Source: CAYHHI01 sp964356335
GTDB taxonomy: Bacteria > Arandabacterota > Arandabacteria > Arandabacterales > Arandabacteraceae
Assembly (NCBI GenBank): GCA_964356335.1
Contig: CAYHHI010000032.1
Span: 1-37,038, forward strand
DNA length: 37,038 bases
Reading direction: 5' to 3'
The position numbers and the translations under genes were made by a program. Positions within the stretch are counted from its first letter, which is position 1. Every line of letters starts with the position of its first letter. Shown here one piece after another: positions 1 through 7,944 of this stretch. The notes under the pieces are model-generated. The model saw only the letters and a list, made by a program, of their open reading frames with translations, searched no databases and had not been told where the DNA came from.

Positions 1-2
1 AG

Positions 3-524
3 GAACTCGAGCTGGACACGGCCGGACAGAAAAAGGTGAAGTTCCAGGGGCAGCTGTTTCAGGTCAAGAGCAATCGCGAGTATGAAGCTCTTCAGCATGA
101 GATAACCGCTCTTGACGAGCAGATCTCAAAATACGAAGACGCAGTTCTTGAGACTATGGAGCGTGCCGAGAGGATCGCTCATTCCATATCCGAGGCAGAA
201 AGCGCCCTGAAGGCAGCTGGTGAACGCCTGCGGAAGGAGCATGCGGAACTCGACAGGAAGGCGGAGGATCTGCGGCAAGCGATCGCCGTCAAGGATGGGG
301 AGAGGGCGAAGATGGTCGGCGGCCTCGATCAGGTGCTCCTGGCACGATACGAGAAGATAAGAGAAAACAAAGATGGCCTGGCGGTGACAACGGTGCAGAA
401 TGGTGCTTGCGGTGGCTGCTTCCGGCGGATTCCTCCTCAGGAGATGCAGATCTTGAGGCGAAGTGATCGCGTTATCGCCTGCGAGGGTTGTGGAAGAATA
501 ATAATATGGAGGGAGGAAATCTGA
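3..524 (+). CDS. Zinc-ribbon, coiled-coil hairpin protein (C4-type, DUF164-like), 5' partial
   Basis: The reading frame is open from the first bases of the window, so the true start lies upstream and the N-terminus is missing. The visible protein is a long charged helical region (roughly residues 20-110, heptad-like with many Glu/Lys/Arg), which predicts an antiparallel coiled-coil hairpin. A C-terminal zinc ribbon follows with paired CxxC knuckles, seen as CGGC and CEGC about 24 residues apart. This layout is that of the conserved DUF164/CT398-like family, which has been linked to rRNA or secretion functions in some bacteria without a settled biochemical activity. The stop codon overlaps the ATG of the RNase HI-like gene (TGATG), so the two are probably translationally coupled. 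The family call is fairly secure; the function is not known. Confidence 0.8.
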   Translation, partial: ELELDTAGQKKVKFQGQLFQVKSNREYEALQHEITALDEQISKYEDAVLETMERAERIAHSISEAESALKAAGERLRKEHAELDRKAEDLRQAIAVKDGERAKMVGGLDQVLLARYEKIRENKDGLAVTTVQNGACGGCFRRIPPQEMQILRRSDRVIACEGCGRIIIWREEI

Positions 525-1144
525 TGCCCCGGGGCGGCGATCTCGCCTACGCGCTGAGGCTCTTGGCATCGGGCCAGCGTATAGACGATGTCTGGAAGGA
601 AGCAGGATATGCTTCGCGGAAGGTCCTGGCCGATGAAGTCTTCGCCGCGGCAGACCGCCTCAATGTCCCTCTCAAGGTCCCTGCCCACGGGGGAGAGATA
701 AAGGGAGGGGCCGGGAAGAAGATGAAGGGCAAGCAGGGGCGCCTGGTCGCATACTCGGACGGTGCCTCGATCGGTAATCCTGGGCACGCGGGTTGCGGCG
801 CGGTCCTTCTTGATGAAGCGGGCGAAGTGCTGCTCGAAGATCACAGATACTTGGGAGAGACAACCAACAACGTTGCCGAATACGAGGGTGCCATACTGGC
901 CTTGAAGCGAGCGCTGGAGCTTGGCGCTAAGAAGATTGAATTAAGAGTTGACAGCGACCTGCTTGCCAACCAGATTAAGGGTGGGTACAAGGTCAAGAGC
1001 CCGAACCTCGCTGGTCTCTATCATAGTCTAAGGCGATTGACGGAACAATTCGATGAGTTCGAAATTAAACTGATCGCACGTCGTGAAAATAAACAGGCGG
1101 ACAGACTGGCCAATCTGGCAGTTGCATCACGCACAAAGGAATAG
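524..1144 (+). CDS. RNase HI-like (reverse-transcriptase-like RNase H fold) protein
   Basis: Probably cleaves the RNA strand of RNA-DNA hybrids in the cytoplasm. From the chosen start the protein is 206 aa. Residues 1-60 form a basic, helical N-terminal extension of unknown role. Residues about 72-200 are an RNase H fold with all four catalytic acids visible: D79 in YSDGAS, E119 in NNVAEYEGA, D145 in VDSDLL and D193 in QADRLAN. I chose ATG 524 because a GGGAGG ribosome-binding site lies about 8 nt upstream and the start overlaps the preceding stop; an in-frame ATG at 488 would bury the start inside the upstream gene. It lies just ahead of rnpB, so it may share a transcript with it. The N-terminal domain is not the classic hybrid-binding domain, so the exact paralogue type is uncertain. 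Confidence 0.85.
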   Translation: MPRGGDLAYALRLLASGQRIDDVWKEAGYASRKVLADEVFAAADRLNVPLKVPAHGGEIKGGAGKKMKGKQGRLVAYSDGASIGNPGHAGCGAVLLDEAGEVLLEDHRYLGETTNNVAEYEGAILALKRALELGAKKIELRVDSDLLANQIKGGYKVKSPNLAGLYHSLRRLTEQFDEFEIKLIARRENKQADRLANLAVASRTKE

Positions 1145-1177
1145 GCATAACTGACCACCAGACACGGCTGACCTCGA

Positions 1178-1556
1178 CCGGAGTAGGTCAGGTGATCGCG
1201 CGCAGGCTTGTCCTGCGTGAGGAAAGTCCGAGCTCCGGAGGGCAGGGCGCTGGGTAACACCCAGTGGGAGTAATCCCAAGGAAAGTGCCACAGAAAGCAT
1301 ACCGCCAGCTTCGGCTGGTAAGGGTGAAAAGGTGAGGTAAGAGCTCACCAGTACCTCTGGTGACAGAGGTAGCTTGGTAAACCCCGCCTGGAGCAAGACC
1401 AAATAGGGGAAGAGAAGTGGCCCGCTTCGTTATAATTCCCGGGTTGGGTCGCTTGAGGTGCGAGGTGACTCGCATCCCAGATTAATGATCACCAGTGGCA
1501 GCCTGGCAGTGGAAGCCAAGCTGCCGCGACAGGACTCGGCTTATCACCTACTCCGG
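1178..1556 (+). ncRNA. rnpB: RNase P RNA, bacterial class A
   Basis: Catalytic RNA of ribonuclease P, which removes 5' leaders from pre-tRNAs. The ends are set by an exact 11-bp P1 helix, 1178-1188 pairing with 1546-1556. Conserved core blocks appear in order: GAGGAAAGTCC at 1219-1229, GGGTAACACCCAGT soon after, GTGCCACAGAAA at about 1285 followed by ATACCGCC at about 1299, AGATTAATGATCACC at about 1480, and ACAGGACTCGGCTTATCACC just before the 3' P1 strand. The length of about 379 nt and the long P12-like stem around 1306-1325 fit the ancestral type A. It occupies most of the 520-nt gap between the RNase HI-like gene and rel. I found no clear promoter immediately upstream, so it may be processed from a longer transcript. 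Confidence 0.95.
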
Positions 1557-1664
1557 TTTCCACTTAAACCATCTTCGCAAAAGAGTTTTCGCTTTCGACG
1601 GGGCCTGATACTTCCGATATTCTTCTTGTAGCATTGTGCGGAGCCATTTAGAGTAGAGTCTACC

Positions 1665-3833
1665 ATGAATCATAACCCGGACCCGAAGAGCACCACATCT
1701 CAGGATGCCGAGATCGAAAACCTTCTCGCCGACACAGAGAAACTGAGGCCCGGCGCCGACAGGGACCTCATCAGACGTGCCTATCTTTTCAGCTCCAAGG
1801 CCCATGAGGGCCAACTGCGCCTGTCGGGGGACCCCTACGTTTCCCATTGCCTTGAGGTCGCGCGCATCCTGGCGGGCCTTCGTCTTGATTCCGTGACGAT
1901 CGCCTGTGGCCTCCTGCACGATATCGTCGAGGATACGCCAACGGGACTCGATGAGGTCAGGGAGGAATTCGGAGATGAAGTCGGATCGATCGTTGATGGT
2001 GTCACTCACATCAGCGCAATGAGTTTCGAGAACCCCGAGCAGGTCCAGATGGAGAAGTACCGGAAGATGCTGATCTCGATGGCGAAGGACGTGCGTGTCA
2101 TCTTGATCAAACTTGCCGACAGACTTCACAACATGAGAACTCTCCAGCATCTCCCCGAGGGAGACAGGCGAAGGATCGCGAGGGAAACGCTCGATGTCTT
2201 CGCACCGCTGGCGCACCGGCTTGGAATCGCCAGATTCAAGTGGGAGCTTGAGGACTTATCACTGAAGTATCTTGATCCTGAGACCTATGACCTCCTTGCC
2301 AATCAGGTCGCCGGCAGCCGGAAGGACAGAGAGACTTACATCGAAGAACTAACCGGCCCCCTGCTTGAGAAGCTCAAGGCCGCCGGAATCGATGCTGAGA
2401 TCACCGGTAGGCCCAAGCACTTCTACTCGATCTACATGAAGATGAAGAACCAGGGCCGGCCGATTGAAGACATCTATGACCTCCTTGCCGTCAGGGTGCT
2501 TGTCAATGACATCTCCGAATGCTACAAGGCATTCGGCGTAATACACTCGAGCTACACGCCTGTGGTTGACCGCATCAAGGATTTCATCGCGACACCTAAG
2601 CAGAACATGTATAGGTCGCTGCACACCACCGTGATCGGTCCCCGCGGGGAGATGGTGGAAATCCAGATACGCACGCGTGAGATGCACAAGACCGCCGAGG
2701 AAGGCATCGCCGCCCACTGGCGCTACAAGGATGGTGGCGAGGCTGATCGGAAGCTTGATGAGCAGCTGTCGTGGCTCAGGCAGACCCTCGAGTGGTTACA
2801 GGATTTGACCGATCCCAAGGAGTTCATGTATTCTCTTAAGGCTGACCTCTATCATGATGAAATATTTATATTTACACCGAAGGGCGACCTCAAGAACCTG
2901 CCACGGGGCGCAACCCCAATAGACTTCGCGTACGCGGTGCACACCCAGGTCGGGAACCTGTGTGTCGGGGCAAAGGTCAACGGCAAACTGGTTCCCTTGA
3001 GCCATGAACTGAAGAACGGCGATACCGTCGAGATCCTGACGCAAGCGAATACCCAACCAAGCATCGACTGGCTCAAGATCGCCAAGACGGCCGGTGCGCG
3101 ATCGCGAATAAAGCGGTGGCTCAAGGCCAAAGGCTACAAGGGCAGCGTCAGTCTCGGCCTGGAGATGCTCCAGCGGGAGTTCCGCAAGGCGCGTAAGCCA
3201 ATTCCCGGGGAAAAGGAACTCGAAGACGTGGCTCAATCGTTCGGGAGGGATGACTATGAAGATTTTCTCTTTGCGATTGGCTGCGGCGAGCTCTCCTGCC
3301 AGCAAGTCCTGCGCAAACTCTATCCCGCAAAGAAGAAGGAAGCTCCGCGTGCGAAGAGCAGCGCACACCTGCGTCCGGTCCACGGCATAAGAATCCAGGG
3401 GATGGACGACATAGTGATAAGATTTTCCAAGTGCTGCCAGCCGGTGCCCGGCGATCGGGTGGTTGGAGTGATCACCAAAGGGCGAGGCATATCGGTCCAT
3501 CGGGACATCTGCCAGAACATCTTTAAGCAGGCTGTCCCGAGCGAGCGAATCGTCGAGGCCGACTGGGATACCGATAGGGATCAGACCTTCCCGGTGAAGG
3601 TGACTCTGACCAGCGAAGACCGGCGAAACCTGCTGGTGGAAATCGCCAAAGCGATCGCCGACGAGCAAGCCAACATTTCGAATCTGGAGATGGGGAGCCA
3701 TGGTGCGCTCTGCACGGGGACCTTCATCGTGGAAGTGAGGAACCTGAGGCAACTGCACAACGTGATCAAGGCCATATCCAAGATCAAGGGTGTGCGCGAC
3801 GTCGCAAGGAGGGGTCAGGTAGGTGGTGAGTGA
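1665..3833 (+). CDS. rel: Bifunctional (p)ppGpp synthetase/hydrolase (RelA/SpoT family)
   Basis: Makes and degrades the alarmone (p)ppGpp in the stringent response. The 722-aa protein has the full long-RSH layout. The N-terminal HD hydrolase has H61, HD at 85-86, ED at 89-90 and DRLHN at 152-156, so the hydrolase looks intact. The synthetase has GRPKHFYS (about 248-255), EDIYDL and the catalytic region after it. A TGS domain spans about 400-460 (IFIFTPKGDLKNLPRGAT). A CC/zinc-finger segment (SKCCQPVPGD) precedes a C-terminal ACT domain (about 640-715). The loop motif is RIKD at 303-306, the RxKD type typical of bifunctional Rel/SpoT rather than the ExDD type of synthetase-only RelA. The ATG has only a weak Shine-Dalgarno. 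The dtd gene follows after 22 nt, the common rel-dtd neighbourhood. Confidence 0.97.
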   Translation: MNHNPDPKSTTSQDAEIENLLADTEKLRPGADRDLIRRAYLFSSKAHEGQLRLSGDPYVSHCLEVARILAGLRLDSVTIACGLLHDIVEDTPTGLDEVREEFGDEVGSIVDGVTHISAMSFENPEQVQMEKYRKMLISMAKDVRVILIKLADRLHNMRTLQHLPEGDRRRIARETLDVFAPLAHRLGIARFKWELEDLSLKYLDPETYDLLANQVAGSRKDRETYIEELTGPLLEKLKAAGIDAEITGRPKHFYSIYMKMKNQGRPIEDIYDLLAVRVLVNDISECYKAFGVIHSSYTPVVDRIKDFIATPKQNMYRSLHTTVIGPRGEMVEIQIRTREMHKTAEEGIAAHWRYKDGGEADRKLDEQLSWLRQTLEWLQDLTDPKEFMYSLKADLYHDEIFIFTPKGDLKNLPRGATPIDFAYAVHTQVGNLCVGAKVNGKLVPLSHELKNGDTVEILTQANTQPSIDWLKIAKTAGARSRIKRWLKAKGYKGSVSLGLEMLQREFRKARKPIPGEKELEDVAQSFGRDDYEDFLFAIGCGELSCQQVLRKLYPAKKKEAPRAKSSAHLRPVHGIRIQGMDDIVIRFSKCCQPVPGDRVVGVITKGRGISVHRDICQNIFKQAVPSERIVEADWDTDRDQTFPVKVTLTSEDRRNLLVEIAKAIADEQANISNLEMGSHGALCTGTFIVEVRNLRQLHNVIKAISKIKGVRDVARRGQVGGE

Positions 3834-3855
3834 GCTCCACCAGTGAGGGGACATC

Positions 3856-4293
3856 TTGAAGGCAGTTGTCCAGAGAGTGAAACATGGCAGCGTGGCCGTC
3901 GGTGGTGAGACCATTGCCCGGATCGAAAAGGGTTTTGTGATTCTGCTGGGAGTGGCACGAGGGGACACCGAAGAAAGTGCGAGGTGGCTTGCCAGGAAGT
4001 GCGCGGGCTTGCGGATCTTCGAAGATGACCAGGGTCTCATGAATCTTGGCTTGAGCGATGTCGGCGGAAGAGCGATTGTGGTCTCGCAGTTCACGCTCTA
4101 CGGCGACTGCGACAAGGGCAGGCGGCCAAGCTTCACCGAATCGGCGCCACCCGAGATTGCCGAGCCTCTCTACAATGTATTTGTGGAGGCCATGCGCGGC
4201 GAAGGGATTCATGTGGAGACCGGTAAATTCCAGGCAAAGATGCTGGTTGAGATTGCTAATGATGGCCCCGTCACCCTGATTCTCGAACGGTGA
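3856..4293 (+). CDS. dtd: D-aminoacyl-tRNA deacylase
   Basis: Hydrolyses D-amino acids (and glycine mischarged on tRNA-Ala) from tRNA, protecting translation fidelity. The 145-aa length matches the family. The two signature motifs that line the active site are present: SQFTLYGD (about residues 77-84) and the C-terminal NDGPVT. The start is a TTG with an AGGGG ribosome-binding site about 10 nt upstream, and no better ATG lies in frame at the conserved N-terminus MKAVVQRV. It directly follows rel, separated by 22 nt, so co-transcription is likely. Nothing is truncated or unusual in the protein. The sequence downstream is the repeat-rich gap before maf. Confidence 0.96.
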   Translation: MKAVVQRVKHGSVAVGGETIARIEKGFVILLGVARGDTEESARWLARKCAGLRIFEDDQGLMNLGLSDVGGRAIVVSQFTLYGDCDKGRRPSFTESAPPEIAEPLYNVFVEAMRGEGIHVETGKFQAKMLVEIANDGPVTLILER

Positions 4294-4294
4294 G

Positions 4295-4513
4295 GTAGTG
4301 TCGAGATTTGTGTGTAAGAGTTGCAGGGTGTGTAACGTCCCAGCACTTGTTTGTGATCCAGAATATGCTACGAGGTTGAAACGTTCTCCATTCTGGGGTA
4401 AGGTTGGGTAGTGTCGAGATTTGTGTGTAAGAGTTGCAGGGCGTGTAACGTCCCAGCACTTGTTTGTGATCCAGAATATGCTACCAGGTTGAAGCTTCTT
4501 CCATTTTGGGATA
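4295..4513 (+). repeat. 113-bp direct duplication with IS256-like terminal sequence
   Basis: Two copies of a unit of about 105 bp start at 4295 and 4408 and are nearly identical for at least 80 bp (only T/C and G/C changes seen in the first part). Each begins GTAGTGTCGAGATTTGTGTG, which looks like the terminal inverted repeat of IS256/Mutator-type insertion sequences as I remember them. No transposase remains. The copies are in the same orientation, so this is not a simple intact element. A relic or MITE-like element duplicated in tandem is my inference. No convincing protein is encoded here. Confidence 0.8.
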
Positions 4514-4600
4514 TGGTACTCGCGGGTTGAAACACTTCCCGTTTTGGGTTACATTAATCCCATGTTGAAACGTTTCCCCTTTTTCGATAAGGAAATCGTG
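4487..4600 (+). repeat. Degenerate 38-bp tandem repeat running into maf
   Basis: Three consecutive units begin at 4487, 4525 and 4563, exactly 38 bp apart. They share a core like TTGAAACNNTTCCNTTTTGG. A fourth copy of the core lies at 4374-4398 inside the first copy of the 113-bp duplication. The last unit overlaps the beginning of the maf coding region, whose first codons (MLKRFPFF) are themselves a version of the core. Since 38 is not a multiple of three, the repeat is not a coding repeat. Its role is unknown. Confidence 0.75.
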
Positions 4601-5164
4601 CTCGCCTCTTCTTCTCCGAGGAGGCGCTATCTCTTAGGGCTGGTGCGGATCAAGCACAGCGTGGTCACGCCCCGGGTGAGGGAAGAAGACCATGCCCATG
4701 AGAATCCCGTAAAGCACGTGCTTCGCCTTTCGAGGCTCAAGGCCCTCTCGGTGAGACGCGAGGTGAGAGAGGGCATCATCCTGGGGGCAGATACTATCGT
4801 GGTACTTGATGGAGACATTCTGGAGAAGCCCACGGGCAGGGCCGATGCCAGGCGCATGCTGCGGAGGCTCACAGGGCGCTGGCACCAGGTCTATACCGGG
4901 CTTGCCCTTGTCGATGCAGCGAGCGGCAAGCGGGTCGAAGGCTATGAACGCAGCCTTGTGAAGATAAGGCGAATGACGGACACCGAGATCGATGCCTATA
5001 TTGCAACCGGGGAGCCCATGGATAAGGCAGGCTCTTACGGCATTCAGGGTCATGGGGCGGCTATCGTCGAGAAGGTAAATGGCTGCTACTTCAATGTGGT
5101 GGGGCTGCCGCTTGTGCGCCTGCTGTATCTCATGAGAGATCTTGAGAAGAAAATCGGCGCGTGA
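4562..5164 (+). CDS. maf: Maf-family nucleoside triphosphate pyrophosphatase
   Basis: House-cleaning enzyme that hydrolyses non-canonical or dTTP/UTP-type nucleoside triphosphates to monophosphates. It is 200 aa from ATG 4562. Family motifs are all present: LASSSPRRRYLL near residue 14, GADTIVVLDGDILEKP in the middle, and the C-terminal YGIQGHGAAIVEKVNGCY followed by NVVGLPL. The SxxRxxL and QG motifs mark the substrate pocket. An in-frame TTG at 4544 could extend the protein by six residues, but neither start has a clear Shine-Dalgarno. I prefer ATG 4562 because it begins where homology plausibly begins. The start region is embedded in the 38-bp tandem repeat, which is odd. The downstream gap to 5305 holds another short duplication. 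Confidence 0.93.
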   Translation: MLKRFPFFDKEIVLASSSPRRRYLLGLVRIKHSVVTPRVREEDHAHENPVKHVLRLSRLKALSVRREVREGIILGADTIVVLDGDILEKPTGRADARRMLRRLTGRWHQVYTGLALVDAASGKRVEGYERSLVKIRRMTDTEIDAYIATGEPMDKAGSYGIQGHGAAIVEKVNGCYFNVVGLPLVRLLYLMRDLEKKIGA

Positions 5165-5216
5165 TCGGGTGTCTTGTCTATTGGTGGATGGGGACATGGC
5201 TGGTTGGATGAAGATG

Positions 5217-5276
5217 ACATGAAGCGCAGGTCGGTTGACCGGATGGGCATAACATGAAGCGCTGGTCGGTTGACTG
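5217..5276 (+). repeat. 35-bp imperfect direct repeat
   Basis: Two copies of ACATGAAGCGCNGGTCGGTT begin at 5217 and 5252, a period of 35 bp. They extend about 25 bp each with two or three differences. They fill most of the gap between maf and the YjbQ-family gene. The repeats contain ATG codons but no sustained frame, so I see no gene. The unit is unrelated in sequence to the repeats upstream of maf. Confidence 0.7.
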
Positions 5277-5305
5277 CCTGACTGCCGAATAGGGGTTTGT
5301 CAGAA

Positions 5306-5725
5306 ATGTCAGTTTTGACCCATGAGTTTCAGGTGAGCGCCAAGGGTTTCGGTGACATCATAGACGTGACCGATGAAGTCCAGGATTTCGTCACCAAGTC
5401 GGGTCTAAAGGATGGGCTCGTGACCGTATTTGTGCCTGGAGCGACCGCAGGTGTTACGACCGTTGAATATGAGCCAGGGCTTGTAGCGGATCTAAAGGCC
5501 GCGTTTGAGAGGCTGATTCCGAGGGATGTGGCATATGCACATGACAGCCGCTGGGGCGATGGCAACGGCTTCTCGCATGTCCGGGCATCGTTGCTCAAGG
5601 CCTCGCTCTCGATTCCTTTCTCAGGCGGCGCCCTCACCACGGGCACATGGCAGCAGATCGTAGTCATTGACTTCGATAATAGACCGCGAAGAAGGCGAGT
5701 CGTGGTGCAGGTCATGGGAGAATGA
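5306..5725 (+). CDS. YjbQ/UPF0047-family protein (secondary thiamine-phosphate synthase type)
   Basis: Small cytoplasmic protein of the UPF0047/YjbQ family. Members can weakly replace thiamine-phosphate synthase, but the physiological role is unsettled. It is 139 aa, the usual family length. The conserved stretches seen are GLVTVFVPGATAGVTTVEYE (about residues 37-56), where most homologues carry the T-A-x-x-T-x-E pattern, the HDSRWGDGNGFSHVRASLL segment with its two histidines, and the C-terminal GTWQQIVVIDFDNRPRRRRV. I chose ATG 5306 because an AGGGG site lies 10 nt upstream; a TTG at 5297 is the alternative. The gene ends 3 nt before mtnA, suggesting an operon, although no biochemical link is obvious beyond sulfur and thiazole metabolism. 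Confidence 0.88.
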   Translation: MSVLTHEFQVSAKGFGDIIDVTDEVQDFVTKSGLKDGLVTVFVPGATAGVTTVEYEPGLVADLKAAFERLIPRDVAYAHDSRWGDGNGFSHVRASLLKASLSIPFSGGALTTGTWQQIVVIDFDNRPRRRRVVVQVMGE

Positions 5726-5728
5726 AGC

Positions 5729-6781
5729 ATGCTTAAACCACCCGTGAAGCCAATTGAGTGGCTCGACAACAGAGTGAGGATAATTGATCAGCGGGAACTG
5801 CCCGAGCGCGAGTGCTACCTTGGTCTTGGCAGCGCCGAGGAGATGGCATGGGCAATCAAGAGCATGGCTTTGCGGGGGGCTCCCCTGATAGGAATCGCAG
5901 CCGCAATGGGTATGGCTCTTGAATCTCGGCGGTGGCTATCGTCGCCCTGGGATGAATTCAAGCGAAGAGTAGAAGAGGCAGCTAAGGCGATTGGCGCAAC
6001 GAGACCCACTGCAAGCAACCTCTTCTGGGCACTCACGCGAATGTCGAAGGTGCTTGAGGCGTGCGAAGGCTCGGAGCCCCGTGCCTGTTCGGATGCGCTC
6101 GTGCGTGAAGCCCTGAGAATCTACGAAGAAGATCTCGAGACGGGAAGGCGGATGGGTGAGATCGGCGCCGATCTCATCAAGGATGGCATGACCATACTCA
6201 CTCACTGTAACGCCGGAGGCCTTGCGACTTCGGGCTTCGGAACGGCACTGGCACCCATGTATGTGGCGAAAGCGAGAGGCATCAAGTTCAAGGTGATTGC
6301 CGATGAGACTCGGCCGCTCCTCCAGGGTGCAAGGCTCACCGCCTGGGAACTGGCGCGGGGAGGAGTTGATGTCACGGTCATCTGCGATTCCGCCTGTCAC
6401 TTTCTGATGGCAAGAGGCAAGGTCAATCTGGTCTTTGTCGGTTCCGACCGAATCACCTTGAGTGGGGACTTCGCCAACAAGATCGGGACTTACGGTGTTG
6501 CGCTATCGGCAAAGGCAAATGGAGTCCCGTTATATGTCGTGGCGCCGAGTTCCACCATAGACTTCAGACTGGAGAGCGGAAAAGACATACCAATCGAGGA
6601 GCGGGATGCCTCCGAAGTGACCCATTTGGCCGGCAAGCGGATCACACCGGAGGGCGTTCCCGCCTTGAACCCTGCCTTTGATGTCACGCCATCTGATCTC
6701 GTCACCGGCATCATCACTGAGAAAGGCCTCATAGCAAAGCCCTTTAGGGAAAACCTCGCCACTCTGACTCAGCGGCCATAG
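5729..6781 (+). CDS. mtnA: S-methyl-5-thioribose-1-phosphate isomerase
   Basis: Methionine salvage enzyme converting methylthioribose-1-phosphate to methylthioribulose-1-phosphate; related to the eIF2B alpha/beta/delta fold. The 350-aa protein carries the catalytic cysteine in THCNAGGLATSGFGTALAP at C160 and the catalytic aspartate in VGSDRI at D240, the same numbering as the well-studied Bacillus enzyme. It also has FANKIGTYGVALSAK and the phosphate-binding RGAPLIGIAAAMG (about residues 49-61). The start ATG is 3 nt after the upstream stop with GGGAG just before it. No other methionine-salvage gene is nearby. It is the last core gene before the accessory block, so it marks the left boundary of the inserted region. 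Confidence 0.96.
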   Translation: MLKPPVKPIEWLDNRVRIIDQRELPERECYLGLGSAEEMAWAIKSMALRGAPLIGIAAAMGMALESRRWLSSPWDEFKRRVEEAAKAIGATRPTASNLFWALTRMSKVLEACEGSEPRACSDALVREALRIYEEDLETGRRMGEIGADLIKDGMTILTHCNAGGLATSGFGTALAPMYVAKARGIKFKVIADETRPLLQGARLTAWELARGGVDVTVICDSACHFLMARGKVNLVFVGSDRITLSGDFANKIGTYGVALSAKANGVPLYVVAPSSTIDFRLESGKDIPIEERDASEVTHLAGKRITPEGVPALNPAFDVTPSDLVTGIITEKGLIAKPFRENLATLTQRP

Positions 6782-7026
6782 CGGCCCACATACATCTCTC
6801 AGGATACCCGTCAGTCATCGATGGCCAGTCGGCATCTTCTGCCGAGACCGCACAAAACACCCAGGTAAGCCGAGGAACTTAAGGAGACCAATCGGCCGCA
6901 AATCAGTTGCACATGTTCCACGTAAGTGGTAGGATTTACCTTATGCGAAGCAAAGTCCAACGCAATGGGCCTTCTAAGGAAACGGCCCAAGCCGTAGTCA
7001 GCCATGAGGAATGGAAGTGAACCGCG
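6782..7026. other. Intergenic gap at left edge of accessory block
   Basis: I see no gene in these 245 bases. Two short inverted repeats are present: TCGGCA/TGCCGA around a 5-nt loop at 6829-6845, and TGGGCC/GGCCCA around a 12-nt loop at 6966-6989. Neither is followed by a T-run. I found no good attC or attI core (no GTTRRRY), so the left end of the cassette-like array cannot be placed here with confidence. The promoter of the following defence gene must lie here but I could not identify a clear one. Confidence 0.5.
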
Positions 7027-7944
7027 ATGAATAGAATCTCTGAGCCAACGCGCCGCGATATTGTTGACGCGATGGTCGTTGAGCGTGTCCGCTGGTCAGG
7101 CCGCTTGGAGGAACCAGATTTTCTCAGTCGCCTGTTTGACCTCAACTCACTTCCTTCTCGCGACCATCGCTACACTGCTGCGTACGCCGACATTCACAAA
7201 CACCAAGTGATGAATAACGACTGGGAGCCAGACTGGGTTTTCTATGATTCTCGCTTCAATCTTCTTCATGGAGACGACGAGGTATTCCTGCGTTTCCTCT
7301 GTGAAATGCTTCATCCGGTTGTACGGTCCGACCCAGAGGAGGTCCAACGACTTCGGCAAGCATTTAACGGATTCCTTAGGCAAGACGGTTACGAATTAGT
7401 CGAGAAGATGCGCCTCTCTGGACGTCCCGTGTTTGCCGCGAGACAAATCGACGTGCCCGAATCTCAGGTGATAGATGCTATCAAAGAGCAGTTCCGAGCT
7501 CTGGATTCAGATTACGTAATGCAGCAGATAACCAGGATGGAGGCGTCAGTTTTTGATGATCCCGCCTTGGCGATAGGAACAGCGAAGGAACTAATAGAGA
7601 CCTGCTGCAAGACAGTCCTGCAAGAACGAGGAAAAGAAGCGGATGATAAGTGGGATTTATCCCAACTGGTCAAATACACGTCGCGGGAGTTGAAGCTGAT
7701 CCCCGAGAACATACCAGACGAATCTAAGGCTGCCGAGACTGTACGCCGCGTTCTCGGAAACCTAGCAGCTATCACTCAAGGAATAGGCGAACTACGCAAT
7801 GCATACGGGACCGGCCACGGCAAGGGAGCGAAACATAGAGGGCTTTCTCCTCGTCACGCCCAGCTCGCCGTCGGCGCGGCGTCGACATTGGCAATATTCC
7901 TGGTTCACACGCATCGAGAACAGGTAAAAAGCAGGGGCGGCTAA
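7027..7944 (+). CDS. Abortive-infection family protein (AbiJ-NTD3-like + Abi_C HEPN-like domain)
   Basis: Likely a single-gene anti-phage protein. Of its 305 aa, the N-terminal ~140 match what I know of AbiJ N-terminal domain 3: DFLSRLFDLNSLPSRDHR (31-48), NNDWEPDWVFYDSRFNLL (63-80), EMLHPVVRSD (93-102) and LRQDGYELV (117-125). The C-terminal ~135 residues match Abi_C, with LGNLAAITQGIGELRNAYGT (243-262) and a candidate HEPN-type RNase motif R257-N258-x5-H264 (RNAYGTGH). Such HEPN domains usually act as RNases that stop growth on infection; that activity is inferred here. ATG 7027 is preceded by GAGGAATGG. The stop codon lies inside an attC-like palindrome, as expected of a gene cassette. It could also be a toxin without phage specificity. 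Confidence 0.8.
   Translation: MNRISEPTRRDIVDAMVVERVRWSGRLEEPDFLSRLFDLNSLPSRDHRYTAAYADIHKHQVMNNDWEPDWVFYDSRFNLLHGDDEVFLRFLCEMLHPVVRSDPEEVQRLRQAFNGFLRQDGYELVEKMRLSGRPVFAARQIDVPESQVIDAIKEQFRALDSDYVMQQITRMEASVFDDPALAIGTAKELIETCCKTVLQERGKEADDKWDLSQLVKYTSRELKLIPENIPDESKAAETVRRVLGNLAAITQGIGELRNAYGTGHGKGAKHRGLSPRHAQLAVGAASTLAIFLVHTHREQVKSRGG

Noticed and set aside
2796..4094. Long minus-strand open frame antisense to rel and dtd
   Set aside because: It lies wholly opposite two well-supported conserved genes, and its translation has no recognisable domain.
4271..4459. Minus-strand open frame within the 113-bp duplication
   Set aside because: It is made only of the repeated sequence and ends inside dtd; no start signal or homology is visible.
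4374..4600. Possible CRISPR array from the regularly spaced repeats before maf
   Set aside because: Only a few degenerate copies, no unique spacers of equal length separate exact repeats, the last unit is coding, and no cas genes are near.
6829..6845. Short hairpin after mtnA as a terminator or attC
   Set aside because: No T-run follows it and neither attC core is present.
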